This document shows, in pieces, positions 31,570 through 41,473 of a DNA stretch of 64,000 bases. The stretch is taken from contig LVLI01000696.1 of NCBI GenBank assembly GCA_001687465.1, positions 32,625 through 96,624 of the forward strand, written 5' to 3'. The translations under genes and the position numbers were made by a program. The notes beneath the pieces were generated by a model, which ran no database searches, was not told the origin of the DNA, and worked only from the letters and a program-made list of their open reading frames with translations. This DNA is from Halocafeteria seosinensis (Eukaryota; Sar; Bigyra; Bicosoecida). How positions within the stretch are numbered: the first letter of the stretch is position 1; each line of letters starts with the position of its first letter.

Positions 31570-33600
31570 ATGGCTGCGGCAGGAAAGTCGGATGGAGACG
31601 ACGAAATCGTTCCCGAGGGCGATTGGATATCCCAGTTGAATGTGCTGTGTGGGAAAAAGAAGGAATTCGAACGTTTCCAATTTAATCAGGAGGAGAGACA
31701 TGGATACATGTGGGAGGTCGTGCAAGTGAGCAAAAACAACCGGTGCATAGCCCGGGCTGAACAGTGGTATACAGGAGGAAAGAAGAAGCGAAAGGAAGCT
31801 CAGCAACGCGCTGCTTTTATCGCACTGAGAAAGCTGGGGAAACTCCCCCCGAGCGATGAAATCAATCAAAGTAAGAAGAAGAAAGAAAAGGCAAATGGAA
31901 ATGGGACAACAAACGGTCACGTAGCCAACCTCGCACACCAAGTTGGGCGCCTCTCACTGGATGGTTCCAACGAGAGGGGGACCCAGTCTCAAAAGTCGTC
32001 AACCCAGCCTCAAGACGGAAAGCACCCAGCTAAAAAGCCATCTAAACCAAACATCCAGCAGCATGTTGACTCTGGTGTTCGCGCGCTACTGTCCTGGGAA
32101 GAGGATGATAGACTGGCTGACTCGGTGGAATTTGAGAATGACACTGGTGCAGATGAAGATTCTGATCGAGAGATGGACCTGCTTCCACCGGATCGTGGGA
32201 ATTCCATGCAGGGAAATGATGGCAACGATACCGTTGATAAAGCACCTCTCTTCTCCCGACCAGTGCTCGAGAGGAATCGTAACTCGCTACTTCAATACGG
32301 CGTCCTCGGATCTCTTGCAGACCAGGAAGTCCCGCTTGCAAGCTCGCGCGTATATATCAACACGAACGTCCCATTTACTGGAATTATCTGCGGTGTACAA
32401 GGTAAAGGTAAATCCCACACCTTATCTACAATCTTAGAGAGTTGTTTGATTAAGGACAGGCAGATCGGGTACTTGAGAACGCCCCTCTCCGCTATGGTAT
32501 GTCATGTTGACCCACAAGGTGGTAGGAGTCCAGCGACAACCCATCCTTGCGAGGCAGTTTCTTTGGCATTGCCTGCTGAAGGGAAGACTAATTGTGTCAA
32601 CAGTGTAACAGTTGTCGTAAGTCCTAGCAACTTTAGAACGATGAAGACTGTATATCGCGAGGTGGCACACGTGAACGTCCAACCATTCTTTCTCTCTGAA
32701 AAAGACTTGGATGTAACAAACATGGATATCCTAATGGCGACCGATGATACCGATAGCAGTTCGCTCTACATGAGCAAAGTTCATCAGATATTAAGGGAAA
32801 TGGGTGATGAGTTTAATTACGATCAGTTTACGCATCGGCTCGAGGAGATAGAATTCAACTCAGCGCAGCGAGCAATGCTACAGCTAAGATTGGATCTGCT
32901 AGAAAGCTTCCTTCTTGAGAAAGTGATGAATAAAACTGAAGAGAGTTTGCCCACTCCGAGACGTGTCCAGGAACTATTTCAACCCGGCGGATTGGTGATT
33001 GTAGACCTCACCGACCCTTTGATCCCCAGTAGCGCCGCATGTGCGTATTTCAACGTAGTCATCGACATTTTCTCAAGAGCTCAAGTCTCTACTGGAAAGG
33101 TTCTAGTACTTGACGAAGCACATAAGTACCTGTCTCAGCAAGCGACAGCGAAAACCTTGATGTGGAATGTGTCTCGCTTAATTCGAGAAAGGCGTCACAA
33201 CGGTATAAGTACCTTAATTAGCACACAAGATCCGACATCAGTTGGGTCGGACTTTTTGGAATTGAGCTCATTTCTCATATTGCACTGCTTCCAAAGCTTT
33301 CGTTGGGCCAAATTTCTGCAAGGGTACTTTGGCACGTACAGTGACTCACTAGAAGACTCAAGCGAACAAGAAGGGATTGAAGCGTGGTTGCAGCGTATTT
33401 CGAGCCTTTACACCGGACAGGCGATGATCTATTGCCCAGATGGGTTCTTTCCTGTGGACGTCCAAGACGACATTCAGCCACTCTTGCGCAACTACATCCG
33501 TGTAATGGTACGCCAACGCATTACTGCAGATAGGGGAGAAACTGTCACTGCCCACAAATCCATTTCTGTGCGCAACGCTTCTGCAGCTTCGCAACTTTGA
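31570..33600 (+). CDS. dsRNA-binding-like domain plus HerA/FtsK-like P-loop ATPase (copy 1)
   Basis: An intronless 676-aa protein from ATG 31570 (MAAAGKSDGDDEIV); the open frame upstream lacks an ATG. Residues ~18-92 fit a double-stranded-RNA-binding motif: WISQLNVLCGKKKEFERFQF, then a beta region, then KKKRKEAQQRAAFIALRKLG, the Lys-rich N-terminus and Ala helix typical of dsRBMs. A basic, disordered linker follows. The ATPase has Walker A GVQGKGKSHT (about residues 275-284), the conserved CHVDPQGG, Walker B VLVLDEAHKYLS (Asp ~515, Glu ~516), an Arg-rich segment RLIRERRHNG, and TLISTQDPTS as a sensor-like motif. This is the HerA/FtsK/VirB4 branch of P-loop motors, in a family I know from fungal genomes. 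It is likely a nucleic-acid-translocating or remodelling ATPase acting on RNA; the RNA role is inference. The tandem paralogue follows at 34181. Confidence 0.82.
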   Translation: MAAAGKSDGDDEIVPEGDWISQLNVLCGKKKEFERFQFNQEERHGYMWEVVQVSKNNRCIARAEQWYTGGKKKRKEAQQRAAFIALRKLGKLPPSDEINQSKKKKEKANGNGTTNGHVANLAHQVGRLSLDGSNERGTQSQKSSTQPQDGKHPAKKPSKPNIQQHVDSGVRALLSWEEDDRLADSVEFENDTGADEDSDREMDLLPPDRGNSMQGNDGNDTVDKAPLFSRPVLERNRNSLLQYGVLGSLADQEVPLASSRVYINTNVPFTGIICGVQGKGKSHTLSTILESCLIKDRQIGYLRTPLSAMVCHVDPQGGRSPATTHPCEAVSLALPAEGKTNCVNSVTVVVSPSNFRTMKTVYREVAHVNVQPFFLSEKDLDVTNMDILMATDDTDSSSLYMSKVHQILREMGDEFNYDQFTHRLEEIEFNSAQRAMLQLRLDLLESFLLEKVMNKTEESLPTPRRVQELFQPGGLVIVDLTDPLIPSSAACAYFNVVIDIFSRAQVSTGKVLVLDEAHKYLSQQATAKTLMWNVSRLIRERRHNGISTLISTQDPTSVGSDFLELSSFLILHCFQSFRWAKFLQGYFGTYSDSLEDSSEQEGIEAWLQRISSLYTGQAMIYCPDGFFPVDVQDDIQPLLRNYIRVMVRQRITADRGETVTAHKSISVRNASAASQL

Positions 33601-34180
33601 TGGTTATCTTTATTCAGTGCACTTCTTTGTATTCTCCCGATACTCAACTGGGTATTGTACGGTATCGCGGAATCATCATCGATTCGCACATCCGTAAGGT
33701 TTGTTTTGTATCACGTTAGTGATGTGCCATTATTTCCCAAATAGGAACTAAACTTGCGACCGTTTTGTACGCATGTTTGTACCCTGGAAGTTGCTAACTT
33801 ATTTCTTTTCTAGGTTGGAAAAGTGTTGTTTCAAGGTCTCGCGATCACAGCGGGGAAATGCATACCAATTGTATCTATCGTGCGTCTCCCACGACCCATT
33901 GAACCAGTTTTCAGACAGCTAGACATGACCAAACTACCATAGCCTTGGGAATTGAACCGAAATGATCTCGAAAGTTTGGATGCTCACAGGCGGAGTTCAC
34001 CGTCGGAACAGTCCAAGAAATTTCCTGTGTGAGAAACACTACAAGTGGCCATGCACAACGATTCCATGAGATGCTTTGTTCGTAGCACCACTTTGCTCTG
34101 GAAATACTGTTGACAAAGCTTTTATAGTCTATACTTTGGTCTTCTGCGTTCAAAGAATCCTCGGCAAGAATTCCGCTAAA
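33601..34180. other. Spacer between the tandem ATPase paralogues
   Basis: About 580 bp separate the two copies. It should hold the terminator of copy 1 and the promoter of copy 2. The 40 bases just before each ATG look loosely alike, which would fit duplication including part of the 5' UTR. No separate gene is seen. Confidence 0.35.
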
Positions 34181-36091
34181 ATGGCTGCAACAACCACAAA
34201 AGACCCAAAGTCACAATTGAACGAGGTTTGCATGAAGAAACGTATGAAACTTTTTACCGATATCAGTGAAGACCATAAAGTAGTTTTAACCGTTCGTGAT
34301 GCAAAAGAAAATGTAGTTGTGAGAATGCCAGAACCAGTGGAACCAGCTCTGAAGGGTAAGGATCGGATACTCGCTCAAAAGAAGGCTGGACAGGCCGCCG
34401 CTGACAAAGCACTGCGTCGACTGAGTGCTCTAAAGGAAGACAAAATTGGAGATTCTCGACAGCAAGAATTGCCGGACACTGACGGCAACAAAGAAAAAAC
34501 AAGTCCCCATGATCTCATTCCCGCTGAGTGTGACATAGGGTATTGTAATGGTTTTGGTGCTGGCCTGAGAGCAATAGCATGTTATACTCGGCTAGAAAAG
34601 GAAAAAAAAGCAAATATCGTTCCCATACACCCTAAATCAGATTCGGGGACCTCTGTAAGAGATGGGAATGGCGACATTGATGATCAAAGACTTCGTCCAG
34701 ATGACATGGCTTACGAAGATGGGGATGCAATTTCCTATGATAATACGAGTGCCATGTTGAAGACGGCGCCTCTTTTTTGCAAAGCGTCAGTCGCTTCGAA
34801 TGAGCTCCCGCAATACGGCTTACTAGGATATCATGAGACTTCTGACCAACAGTTTGCCCCCGTTTGTATAAACACGAACGCTCCGTTTTCCGGGTTTATT
34901 TGCGGTCTTCAGGGAAAGGGTAAATCCCACACGTTGTCTACTATACTTGAAAGTTGTTTGATTAAAGACGATAGCATTGGCTGTTTGAACAAGCCACTAT
35001 CGGCCATGGTATGCCACGTTGATCCACAGGGTGGGAACTATTTGGAAACAACTTATCCTTGTGAGGCTCTATCTTTGGCAGTGCCTGCTGAAGGGGAAAA
35101 CAACTGCGTAAAGGATGTGACCGTTCTCGTTAGCTACAGTAACTTCAATACAATGCAAGAGGTATACAAACACGCTTGCAAAGAATCTACTAAAGATGTA
35201 ACGGTGCAACCATTCTTTCTTTCGAAGAGTGACTTGAACGTTACTAACATGATGGTCCTTATGGCAAGCGACGATAACAGTAACAGCTCACTGTACATGA
35301 GCAAGGTGCAACAGATACTAACACAAATGGGTGACCAGTTTGACTATGACGTCTTCAAGCAGCTAGTCGAAGATGTTGAATTTAATCCCACGCAAAAGAC
35401 GATGCTACGTCTACGACTTCAAATGCTAGAAAGCTTCCTCTTGGAAAACGTGCTAGAAAATGCTCCCTTTGAAACAGAGAACCTGGAACGCCCGAAACGC
35501 ATTCAAGAGCTCTTCCAACCCGGAGGATTGGTTATAGTAGACCTCACAGATCCGCTTATTCCGGGAAGTACAGCATGCGCGTATTTCAATATCCTCATAG
35601 ATGATTTCTTGAGGGCGCAGGTTTCAACTGGGAAGCTACTAGTTCTCGACGAAGCGCATAAGTACATATCAGATCATCCGGCAGCAAAAGGGTTGATGGG
35701 AAACGTCTCCCGTTTGATTCGGGAGAGGCGCCACAATGGTGTAAGAACCTTGATAAGCACACAAGACCCCACATCTATCAGTCCTGACTTCTTGGAATTA
35801 AGCTCTTTTGTAATACTTCATTCCTTTCAGAGCGTCCACTGGGCGAGATTTCTGCAGCGTTACTTTGGATCATACTGTTCCGAAAGTAACGAACAACTAC
35901 CCGTTGAGGAATGGCTCACACGAGTCTCAAGTCTCCCTCCCGGACGGGCAATGATTCGTTGTGCTGATGGACTATTTCCATCTGAAGATCAAGGGGCTGT
36001 TAGGCCACTCCTGCAGCGATACATCAGGGTGGCTATACGCAAACGCATAACAGTTGACATGGGTCTTACAACTCTGGCCTATCAACTGTAG
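34181..36091 (+). CDS. dsRNA-binding-like domain plus HerA/FtsK-like P-loop ATPase (copy 2)
   Basis: The tandem paralogue of 31570-33600: intronless, 636 aa from ATG 34181 (MAATTTKDPKSQLNEVCMKK). The N-terminus again resembles a dsRBM: SQLNEVCMKKRMKLFTDISE, a beta stretch, and ILAQKKAGQAAADKALRRLS. The ATPase keeps Walker A GLQGKGKSHT (about 242-251), CHVDPQGG, LLVLDEAHKYIS (Asp ~490), RLIRERRHNG and TLISTQDPTS. The ATPase halves are clearly alike along their length, while linkers and N-termini have diverged, and all catalytic motifs are retained in both. This looks like an old functional duplication rather than decay. The two may form hetero-oligomers, because HerA-type motors are hexameric; this is inference. 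Its 3' neighbour THYN1 is convergent. Confidence 0.82.
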   Translation: MAATTTKDPKSQLNEVCMKKRMKLFTDISEDHKVVLTVRDAKENVVVRMPEPVEPALKGKDRILAQKKAGQAAADKALRRLSALKEDKIGDSRQQELPDTDGNKEKTSPHDLIPAECDIGYCNGFGAGLRAIACYTRLEKEKKANIVPIHPKSDSGTSVRDGNGDIDDQRLRPDDMAYEDGDAISYDNTSAMLKTAPLFCKASVASNELPQYGLLGYHETSDQQFAPVCINTNAPFSGFICGLQGKGKSHTLSTILESCLIKDDSIGCLNKPLSAMVCHVDPQGGNYLETTYPCEALSLAVPAEGENNCVKDVTVLVSYSNFNTMQEVYKHACKESTKDVTVQPFFLSKSDLNVTNMMVLMASDDNSNSSLYMSKVQQILTQMGDQFDYDVFKQLVEDVEFNPTQKTMLRLRLQMLESFLLENVLENAPFETENLERPKRIQELFQPGGLVIVDLTDPLIPGSTACAYFNILIDDFLRAQVSTGKLLVLDEAHKYISDHPAAKGLMGNVSRLIRERRHNGVRTLISTQDPTSISPDFLELSSFVILHSFQSVHWARFLQRYFGSYCSESNEQLPVEEWLTRVSSLPPGRAMIRCADGLFPSEDQGAVRPLLQRYIRVAIRKRITVDMGLTTLAYQL

Positions 36092-36359
36092 CTGCAGAAG
36101 GTACCCCCCCTCATGCTGGCGTCAATATGTAGAAATTGGGCTGCGAATTGCAGCGGTGCACGACTGTTTTCGTATGTTAATAGTATAACCAAGAGTGTCA
36201 TTCATTGTTGCTTGCTGTAGCTTTTCTTGAATACACCTGAACTTGCCTTAGACCAGATGAGAACGATTATATCACAAAATCTGCTTTGTTCAAATGTTAG
36301 CCTTAGCCCCCAAACCCCATCAAACGCTTTCTTTCCATTGGCTTACCCGCTGAGGGAGC

Positions 36360-37184
36360 TTAGGAGTGGCCGCCACTGTTTCGAACTTTCTGTTTAGTGT
36401 TACTACTGCTTTTTGACTTCTTCTTTAACACAGGAGCTTCCTTATTCTCAAGACCTAAAATAAAATCCCATTCGGACTTCCTCACAGGCTGCACTGAAAG
36501 CCTTGCCCTGGTGAACAGAGCCATCTGCTTGAGTTCATCATAAGTTTTGAGCTCTTCCAGAGATATCAGACGTTTGAGTCGACGAACAAACTGGATATCC
36601 ACTTTGTACCAGCGCGGATTTTCAGGTGTTGACTTTGGATCGTAATGCGGGTCTTTCTTGTCAAGCGCGCATTCATCTGGCCCTAGCGAAGGTGAATTGC
36701 ACGTGTAATGAAGCGTCATCGTTTACCTCCCTTGCATCTTTTATTGTTTTTTGAGGCTTACCTGGATATCCGTCCTTGACGACTTTAACAATGCCAACAA
36801 TACCGGGTTCCTTACAATTGCTGTGGTAAAAGAACCCGCAATCTCCCACCTTCATATCATCTCTCATTAAATTGCGAGCTTGATAGTTCCTGTGTATCCT
36901 TTGAGAATTTGAAAGATAAAAGAGCATGTTGACACCAGAGTATACAAATACCCTTACCTCACGCCATCCCAATCCGCGATATTGTCTTTTTCCATCCTAT
37001 CCAACGAGTACGACACATCTTCTCCTTTCTCGTAGCGGGGGTTGGGTTCCGATTTAAATAACCAGCAGGTGAATTCCCTCTCTGTGGAATTGGCTGTTGT
37101 CTTCTGCGTCTTCCTCCGATCCGCCGAATCGGCACTGGCTCCAGCAGCACTGGAGCGACTGCGCTTGCTCGTGTTAGCACTCAT
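36360..37184 (-). CDS. THYN1: EVE-domain protein (THYN1-like)
   Basis: Three exons (37184-36958, 36889-36762, 36676-36360) sum to 672 nt, 223 aa. A basic Ser/Thr-rich N-terminus (KRSRSSAAGAS) with nuclear character precedes the EVE domain: FTCWLFKSEP, YSLDRMEKDNIADWDGVRNY, GFFYHSNCKEPGIVGIVKVV, PHYDPKSTPENPRWYKVDIQ and LKQMALFTRARLSVQPVRKS. These match human thymocyte nuclear protein 1 and the bacterial EVE family, relatives of PUA and YTH domains that bind modified nucleic-acid bases. The aromatic cage residues expected for base recognition (Trp in CWLF, the FFYHSN region and Trp in NPRWYK) are present. A Lys/Ser tail ends the protein. The gene is divergent from the tetraspanin-like gene. 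Confidence 0.92.
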
Positions 37185-37619
37185 TGTACAGTCTGTAGGT
37201 ATCAGAAATGCAAGCCAATTCAAATGTGATTTTGGTGTTAATGTGCTCACACAGATCGCGATGCTCGCGCTCGAAAACCCAAAATAGTTTCGGAAGCATG
37301 TGTTTTTAGCGATTCGACAACATCCTGATCTTGGCAGAGTCCAAGGGGCTACCAGATCCTCTTGTATATCGGAGCCTCGATCATGATGTTCCAAGTTGAA
37401 GTTTGGCCACCGCTACGAGGGCCTAACGAGGCAGACAAGGCTCCATTGAGTCTCCACACGCAAGTTGTACTTCTTCAATAGTCTAGTTTTGTTATTCAGT
37501 TCATTATTCGGCAGATTCGAGTGTGCCTTGTCCGGACAAAAGCAGTAGTTAGAGTGATATGGGCGAATAAAAGTGGCTGGCCATGTACAGGCATTGGTAC
37601 CACCTTTGATCATCCTACA
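37185..37619. promoter_or_regulatory. Divergent intergenic region between THYN1 and the tetraspanin-like gene
   Basis: 435 bp between divergent start codons. No repeats and no convincing exon. It presumably holds both promoters. Confidence 0.35.
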
Positions 37620-38480
37620 ATGGAGCAGCGACCCGCAGCAAAGTGTAATCGGCATAATGCAACTCTCTATACATCCCACCTCACAATTGGGCTGTTTGGG
37701 ATCTTACTCTACACATGGACGGTACGTTCACGAGCTGCAGACCAAGAGGACCAAACCTGTCATACTCGTTTCTTCGGCGCAGATATTAGCGATACAAGCG
37801 AAACCTGCAGCAGACTTTCACCCTCTCAACAGTCTACCAGGTGCCTTGTACTTTCCGCTAGCCTCCTTGGGAGTATGGATCACCATACTCAGTTTATTCG
37901 CACTCTACGGCGCATTCCAGCATGAGTTCCGCTTGGGCCGCATTATCCTCCGCCTACATACGTGGTTATTGGTACTGATTGAGAGTACCGTCGTAGTTAT
38001 CGTCGTTCTATTAGGAGCATACGTTCTCGATGGCAACCCAGATACAGGAGGACCACTACGTACGTATATCATGACTTTCATTCCTTGGTTTCTGTGACTG
38101 TGCTAAACGAGGGAATGTTGTGTTTGATCTACAGGAACGACCTTTGATAAATTCGCAGCACACAACTTCGAGCACTGCTGCAGCTCGTTTGAGAACGCGC
38201 ATCTGCACGCATCCGATCCTTTTCACAGCAAGTGTTTTGTATCTGTGTCTTCGAGCGTGGTGAAAGATCACTGTGGAAGTGACAGTGATTTCCGGTACGT
38301 TGTTGCCACAAGATCATCTGGACAAGGTAAATGATCGTGCGAGTGACACGCTGACCTCACAGAGCTAGTCTTTTCAAGCGATATCATGACATGTTTAAGT
38401 ACTTGGCTACCTTGGTGGTTGTCTCTCTCTTCGTAATCGGCACTATAGCCCACCATCAAAAGGTTCAACGCAGTATGTAA
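37620..38480 (+). CDS. Tetraspanin-like four-pass membrane protein
   Basis: Four exons (37620-37721, 37783-38059, 38135-38294, 38363-38480), all GT-AG, sum to 657 nt, 218 aa. Hydrophobic segments: TM1 in LTIGLFGILLYTWTVILAIQ, TM2 in GVWITILSLFALYGAFQ, TM3 in LLVLIESTVVVIVVLLGAYV, and TM4 in YLATLVVVSLFVIGTIAHH. Between TM3 and TM4 is an extracellular loop with FEHCCSSFENAH and further cysteines (SKCF; KDHC). The Cys-Cys pair and two later cysteines fit the CCG-containing large loop of tetraspanins, although the third residue is Ser rather than Gly. Small loop 1 and large loop 2 also match the topology. Tetraspanins organise membrane microdomains. The family call rests on topology and cysteines, so confidence is moderate. 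Confidence 0.7.
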
Positions 38481-39009
38481 TCAGGAATAACTTGTTTCAG
38501 GACCTCACATATTTTCCAGCTTCATAAATGTTGAATGTAATGATGCAGAGTTAGGGGCGAGAAAGCATTCAGAATTACTGAGGAGGTTTGAACCTGACAC
38601 TTTCCAAGACCCTGGATATTACCAAAGAATGTACTGACTGAATGTCGGTCTGAGTCCGACTTTGTCTCGTAAAGGCAACCTCGGGCTCTGAGTTTCTTCT
38701 CTCTGGCATAACTTACCACATAAGGCAAAATTGGTCATCGCATGCGAAGGCCGTGCTACCAAAGGGAAGTGTGATAGGATGTAGAAACTGATAGAGTAGC
38801 ACCATCTATTGAGGAATAATGTTGAAACGAGGATCAGTTGCCTTCTACTCGGCCTCAAAATTCCGTGATCATCCCAGTTGTGAAGTTGTGTTTGGGTTCA
38901 GTGTCAGATCCGCCTATTGTCCTCGGATTGACCTCATTATGCAATAGTTGACACATCTTGCAGTTCCTGTATAACTCCATTGTCTTTACCTTCCCGTTCA
39001 TGTCCCAAG
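38481..39009. other. Intergenic region, no supported gene
   Basis: About 530 bp. Minus-strand ORFs (38728-38522; 38858-38619) show no motifs. It holds the 3' end of the tetraspanin-like gene and the promoter of the lysine-rich protein. Confidence 0.35.
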
Positions 39010-39894
39010 ATGGAAGATAAAGCTCTCACAGCGTATTACAATACGCTGAAACAAGCCGGGCCTCGTGGAGGTCGCGGTGGTCTCGGTATTGGCCATCGTA
39101 GTCGAGGCGTACAAGAACAACACCATGGCAAGAAGAACGTGCTGTATAAAAACTTTGTTCCCGCTGGTTTATACGACCCTTCGGAAGACGATGGCTTCGA
39201 GGACTTAAATTCCAACAGCTTCAAGGGGCAGCGTGTGACATTTGACAGTTCCAATCAGACAGATAGCTCTTCCGAGAAGAAAAAAGATAAAAAGGCCAAG
39301 AAGAAGAAGGAGAAGAAGGAGAAGAGTCAATCAGATACACCTGCTGCTGCTGCCGCCGCCGCAGCTTCTGCGGGTTCGGCAGCAGCAACTGAGACGGAGG
39401 AATCCGTTTCGGCAAAGACCAAGAAAAAAGACAGTAGGAAAAAGGACAAGAAACAGGAAGCGGAGGGCGATAAACAGAAGCCAAAAAAGAAAAAGAGGAA
39501 GAAAACAACAACCGAGGATGCCCCTGAATCGACAAGGAATGTACCTAGTGAAGCAGCAGAACGACCAACAGACACCCCAGCGAAGAAGCCAAAGAAATCG
39601 AAAAAGAAAGCAACGCAAACAGATTCAAGTGAAATTAAGGATTCGAGCATCGGTGAACAAACGGAAAAAGTTTCACATAAGACGTCGGACAAGAAATCGA
39701 AGAAAGCAAAGAAGAGAGTAAAGGAAGACGGAGCTGCGAATGGTACAGCAACCAAGTCTCCCGAGCGTAAATCTGGAAGGAAGCGGGCAAGAGAGACAGA
39801 AGATAAAACTATGGGAACCGATTCTGAAGGACGGAAGAGGAATGAAGCTTCTGAAAACACCAAGAAGGCAAAGAAAAGCAAGAAGAAGTCGTGA
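39010..39894 (+). CDS. Lysine-rich nucleolar-type protein
   Basis: An intronless 294-aa protein from ATG 39010 (MEDKALTAYYNTLKQAGPRG). Its first ~85 residues are the only ordered-looking part: GGRGGLGIGHRSRGVQEQHH, then KKNVLYKNFVPAGLYDPSED and FKGQRVTFDSS. The GLG...VLYKNF arrangement loosely recalls the start of some ribosome-biogenesis proteins, but I cannot assign a family. The rest is KKKxKK/KKEKK and Ser/Thr/Glu low complexity with a ten-residue Ala run, typical of nucleolar proteins such as Nopp140/SRP40-like tails. The long ORFs in other frames here are shadows of the lysine repeats. It probably localises to the nucleus or nucleolus. Confidence 0.7.
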   Translation: MEDKALTAYYNTLKQAGPRGGRGGLGIGHRSRGVQEQHHGKKNVLYKNFVPAGLYDPSEDDGFEDLNSNSFKGQRVTFDSSNQTDSSSEKKKDKKAKKKKEKKEKSQSDTPAAAAAAAASAGSAAATETEESVSAKTKKKDSRKKDKKQEAEGDKQKPKKKKRKKTTTEDAPESTRNVPSEAAERPTDTPAKKPKKSKKKATQTDSSEIKDSSIGEQTEKVSHKTSDKKSKKAKKRVKEDGAANGTATKSPERKSGRKRARETEDKTMGTDSEGRKRNEASENTKKAKKSKKKS

Positions 39895-40242
39895 GCGAAT
39901 AAACCCTGCTTCTCGTCCTTAATGGAGTTTTATGTATCGAGGCAGCCAGATCTGTCACTAGCTCTCTGAGTTCGCACGGATGAGGAAATCGCGGAAGGTG
40001 CCACCGAGATGAGGGGTAACTACGTTCGCACAGGAGGAATACTACGATAACCTCTTGCGGTGGTTCCACTTTGGGAGGTGAGCGCCAGTGGTGCTTCAGT
40101 CAGATATTCAGGAAAACAATATGCTCGCATGTTCAGAGCTTTGATTTGGGTTGACGGAAACAGTACAACCGCTGTAATTCATGGACATAGTCTAGTCTAT
40201 GCGTAGTTGGTGTTTAGTTCCGTGTGAAATATTACAACGCAA
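39895..40242. other. Convergent intergenic region
   Basis: About 350 bp between the ends of the lysine-rich protein gene and the eIF4E2 gene, expected to hold both 3' UTRs. Nothing else is seen. Confidence 0.35.
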
Positions 40243-41473
40243 TTAAGATTCATCAGTACCAGTACTACTGTAGCGCTGACGCTGTTGAGACGGTTCTGAC
40301 GAACCACGCCGCCACGCACCAATGTTGTCAAAGCCGCCTCCAGCTTTTGTGTTTGCGGATCGCGGAGGGTAGCTTTGTTGTTCCGGTTGAGGCTCATCGG
40401 AGGAGATATCACTGCGCTGTCTCCAGGAGGGTAACGCCAAAGAGCCTGGCCTAGTGACTTTGTTATTGTCATTTCCAACGTCATACCGACCTCTCCCGAA
40501 TCCACGCCCTGTCTTATTTGGACCTGTTGCCGTATGTGGCCCCCGCGATTGTGGATTCATGTTTCCTGGCTGAGATGGACGATTAGGGTCTCCTTGTTGC
40601 TGCGGACGCCTGAATCCCCGAAGGAACACCTGATTGCCTCCAGCATTTCGATCATTCTGATTTCTACTCGGGTCATCGCCTGCTAGAAGTCCCTCAAAAC
40701 TGCGCACGTCAGTATTCTCGTTGCGCGCCGGCTGCTGCTGATGCTCATTAAGACCTGTAGTGTTATCCTTGCTTCCTTCTGGTGGCTCGTAGAACCGTTT
40801 GTACTTTAGAGGTACCCAGTGAGGTAAATCTAACACTCGTTGCAATGTCTCTCTGTAACAAGCATTGGAGATCAAGACCTACTCAATGACCGATGCGACG
40901 CGAAGCCAACCTACTTGATTTTTGTGATTGCATCAGCGTTATCTGCATGTCTATTCCACACCGCGATTGAATCTCTGGTAGGGGATATATTCACAGCAGC
41001 TCCACATATCTCATTGCCTACGTCGAATTGCTCTCCAATCATGGCCAAAATCAGAGACTCCCAGTAATGACTGGCCAATCCTTTGCGCAACCGAACGACC
41101 CAACGCCCACCTTTGGCGTTTGCTGGATCCTCCCACATGGGCTTGATCCCGTGTTTAAAGAGGAACAAGTCCACTGGTTCCTGGATGTCATTGGGACGAT
41201 AAATGTGGCCATAGAGCCTCCAAAAGCCTTGAACTGTATCAAACGAGCCCAAAGGCTGCACTTCATTCGTCCACTGCTCCTTGCTATCTCCCAAAGCAGA
41301 CTGCATCAAAGACTCACGTATATCCGAAGCAATAAAAATTGGAGTTAAAAAAAAATTGAAAATTGGAGCTCATGTACCTTTTGAATGTACCAAAATGTCC
41401 ATCCATGTTGCAATGGCGCAGGGGAAGAAGATGTATCCTCTTCTGCTACAAGTCTGTTATTGCCTCCACTCAT
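40243..41473 (-). CDS. EIF4E2: eIF4E class II cap-binding protein (4EHP/nCBP) with a long C-terminal tail
   Basis: Binds the mRNA 5' cap; class II members usually repress translation. Three exons (41473-41378, 41300-40915, 40852-40243) sum to 1092 nt, 363 aa. Exon 1 ends PLQHGWTFWYIQK. Exon 2 carries GSFDTVQGFWRLYGHIYRPN, LFLFKHGIKPMWEDPANAKG, WVVRLRKGLASHYWESLILA and AVWNRHADNADAITKIK; exon 3 continues ETLQRVLDLPHWVPLKYKRF. RLRKGLAS and the IYRPND region are typical of EIF4E2/nCBP. Cap-contact residues are visible: Trp in EQWTNE (class I has Trp here, metazoan class II an aromatic or Leu) and Trp-Glu in PMWED. The family is normally about 230-245 aa. Here a ~150-residue disordered tail rich in Asn, Gln, Pro, Gly and Arg (GRGFGRGRYD) is added in the same exon. 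Confidence 0.92.

Noticed and set aside
39327-39881. Long minus-strand ORF (184 aa) across the lysine-rich gene
   Set aside because: It is the antisense reading of KKK/EEK repeats and has a Phe/Leu/Ser low-complexity composition; the plus-strand frame begins with an ordered region and a good ATG.
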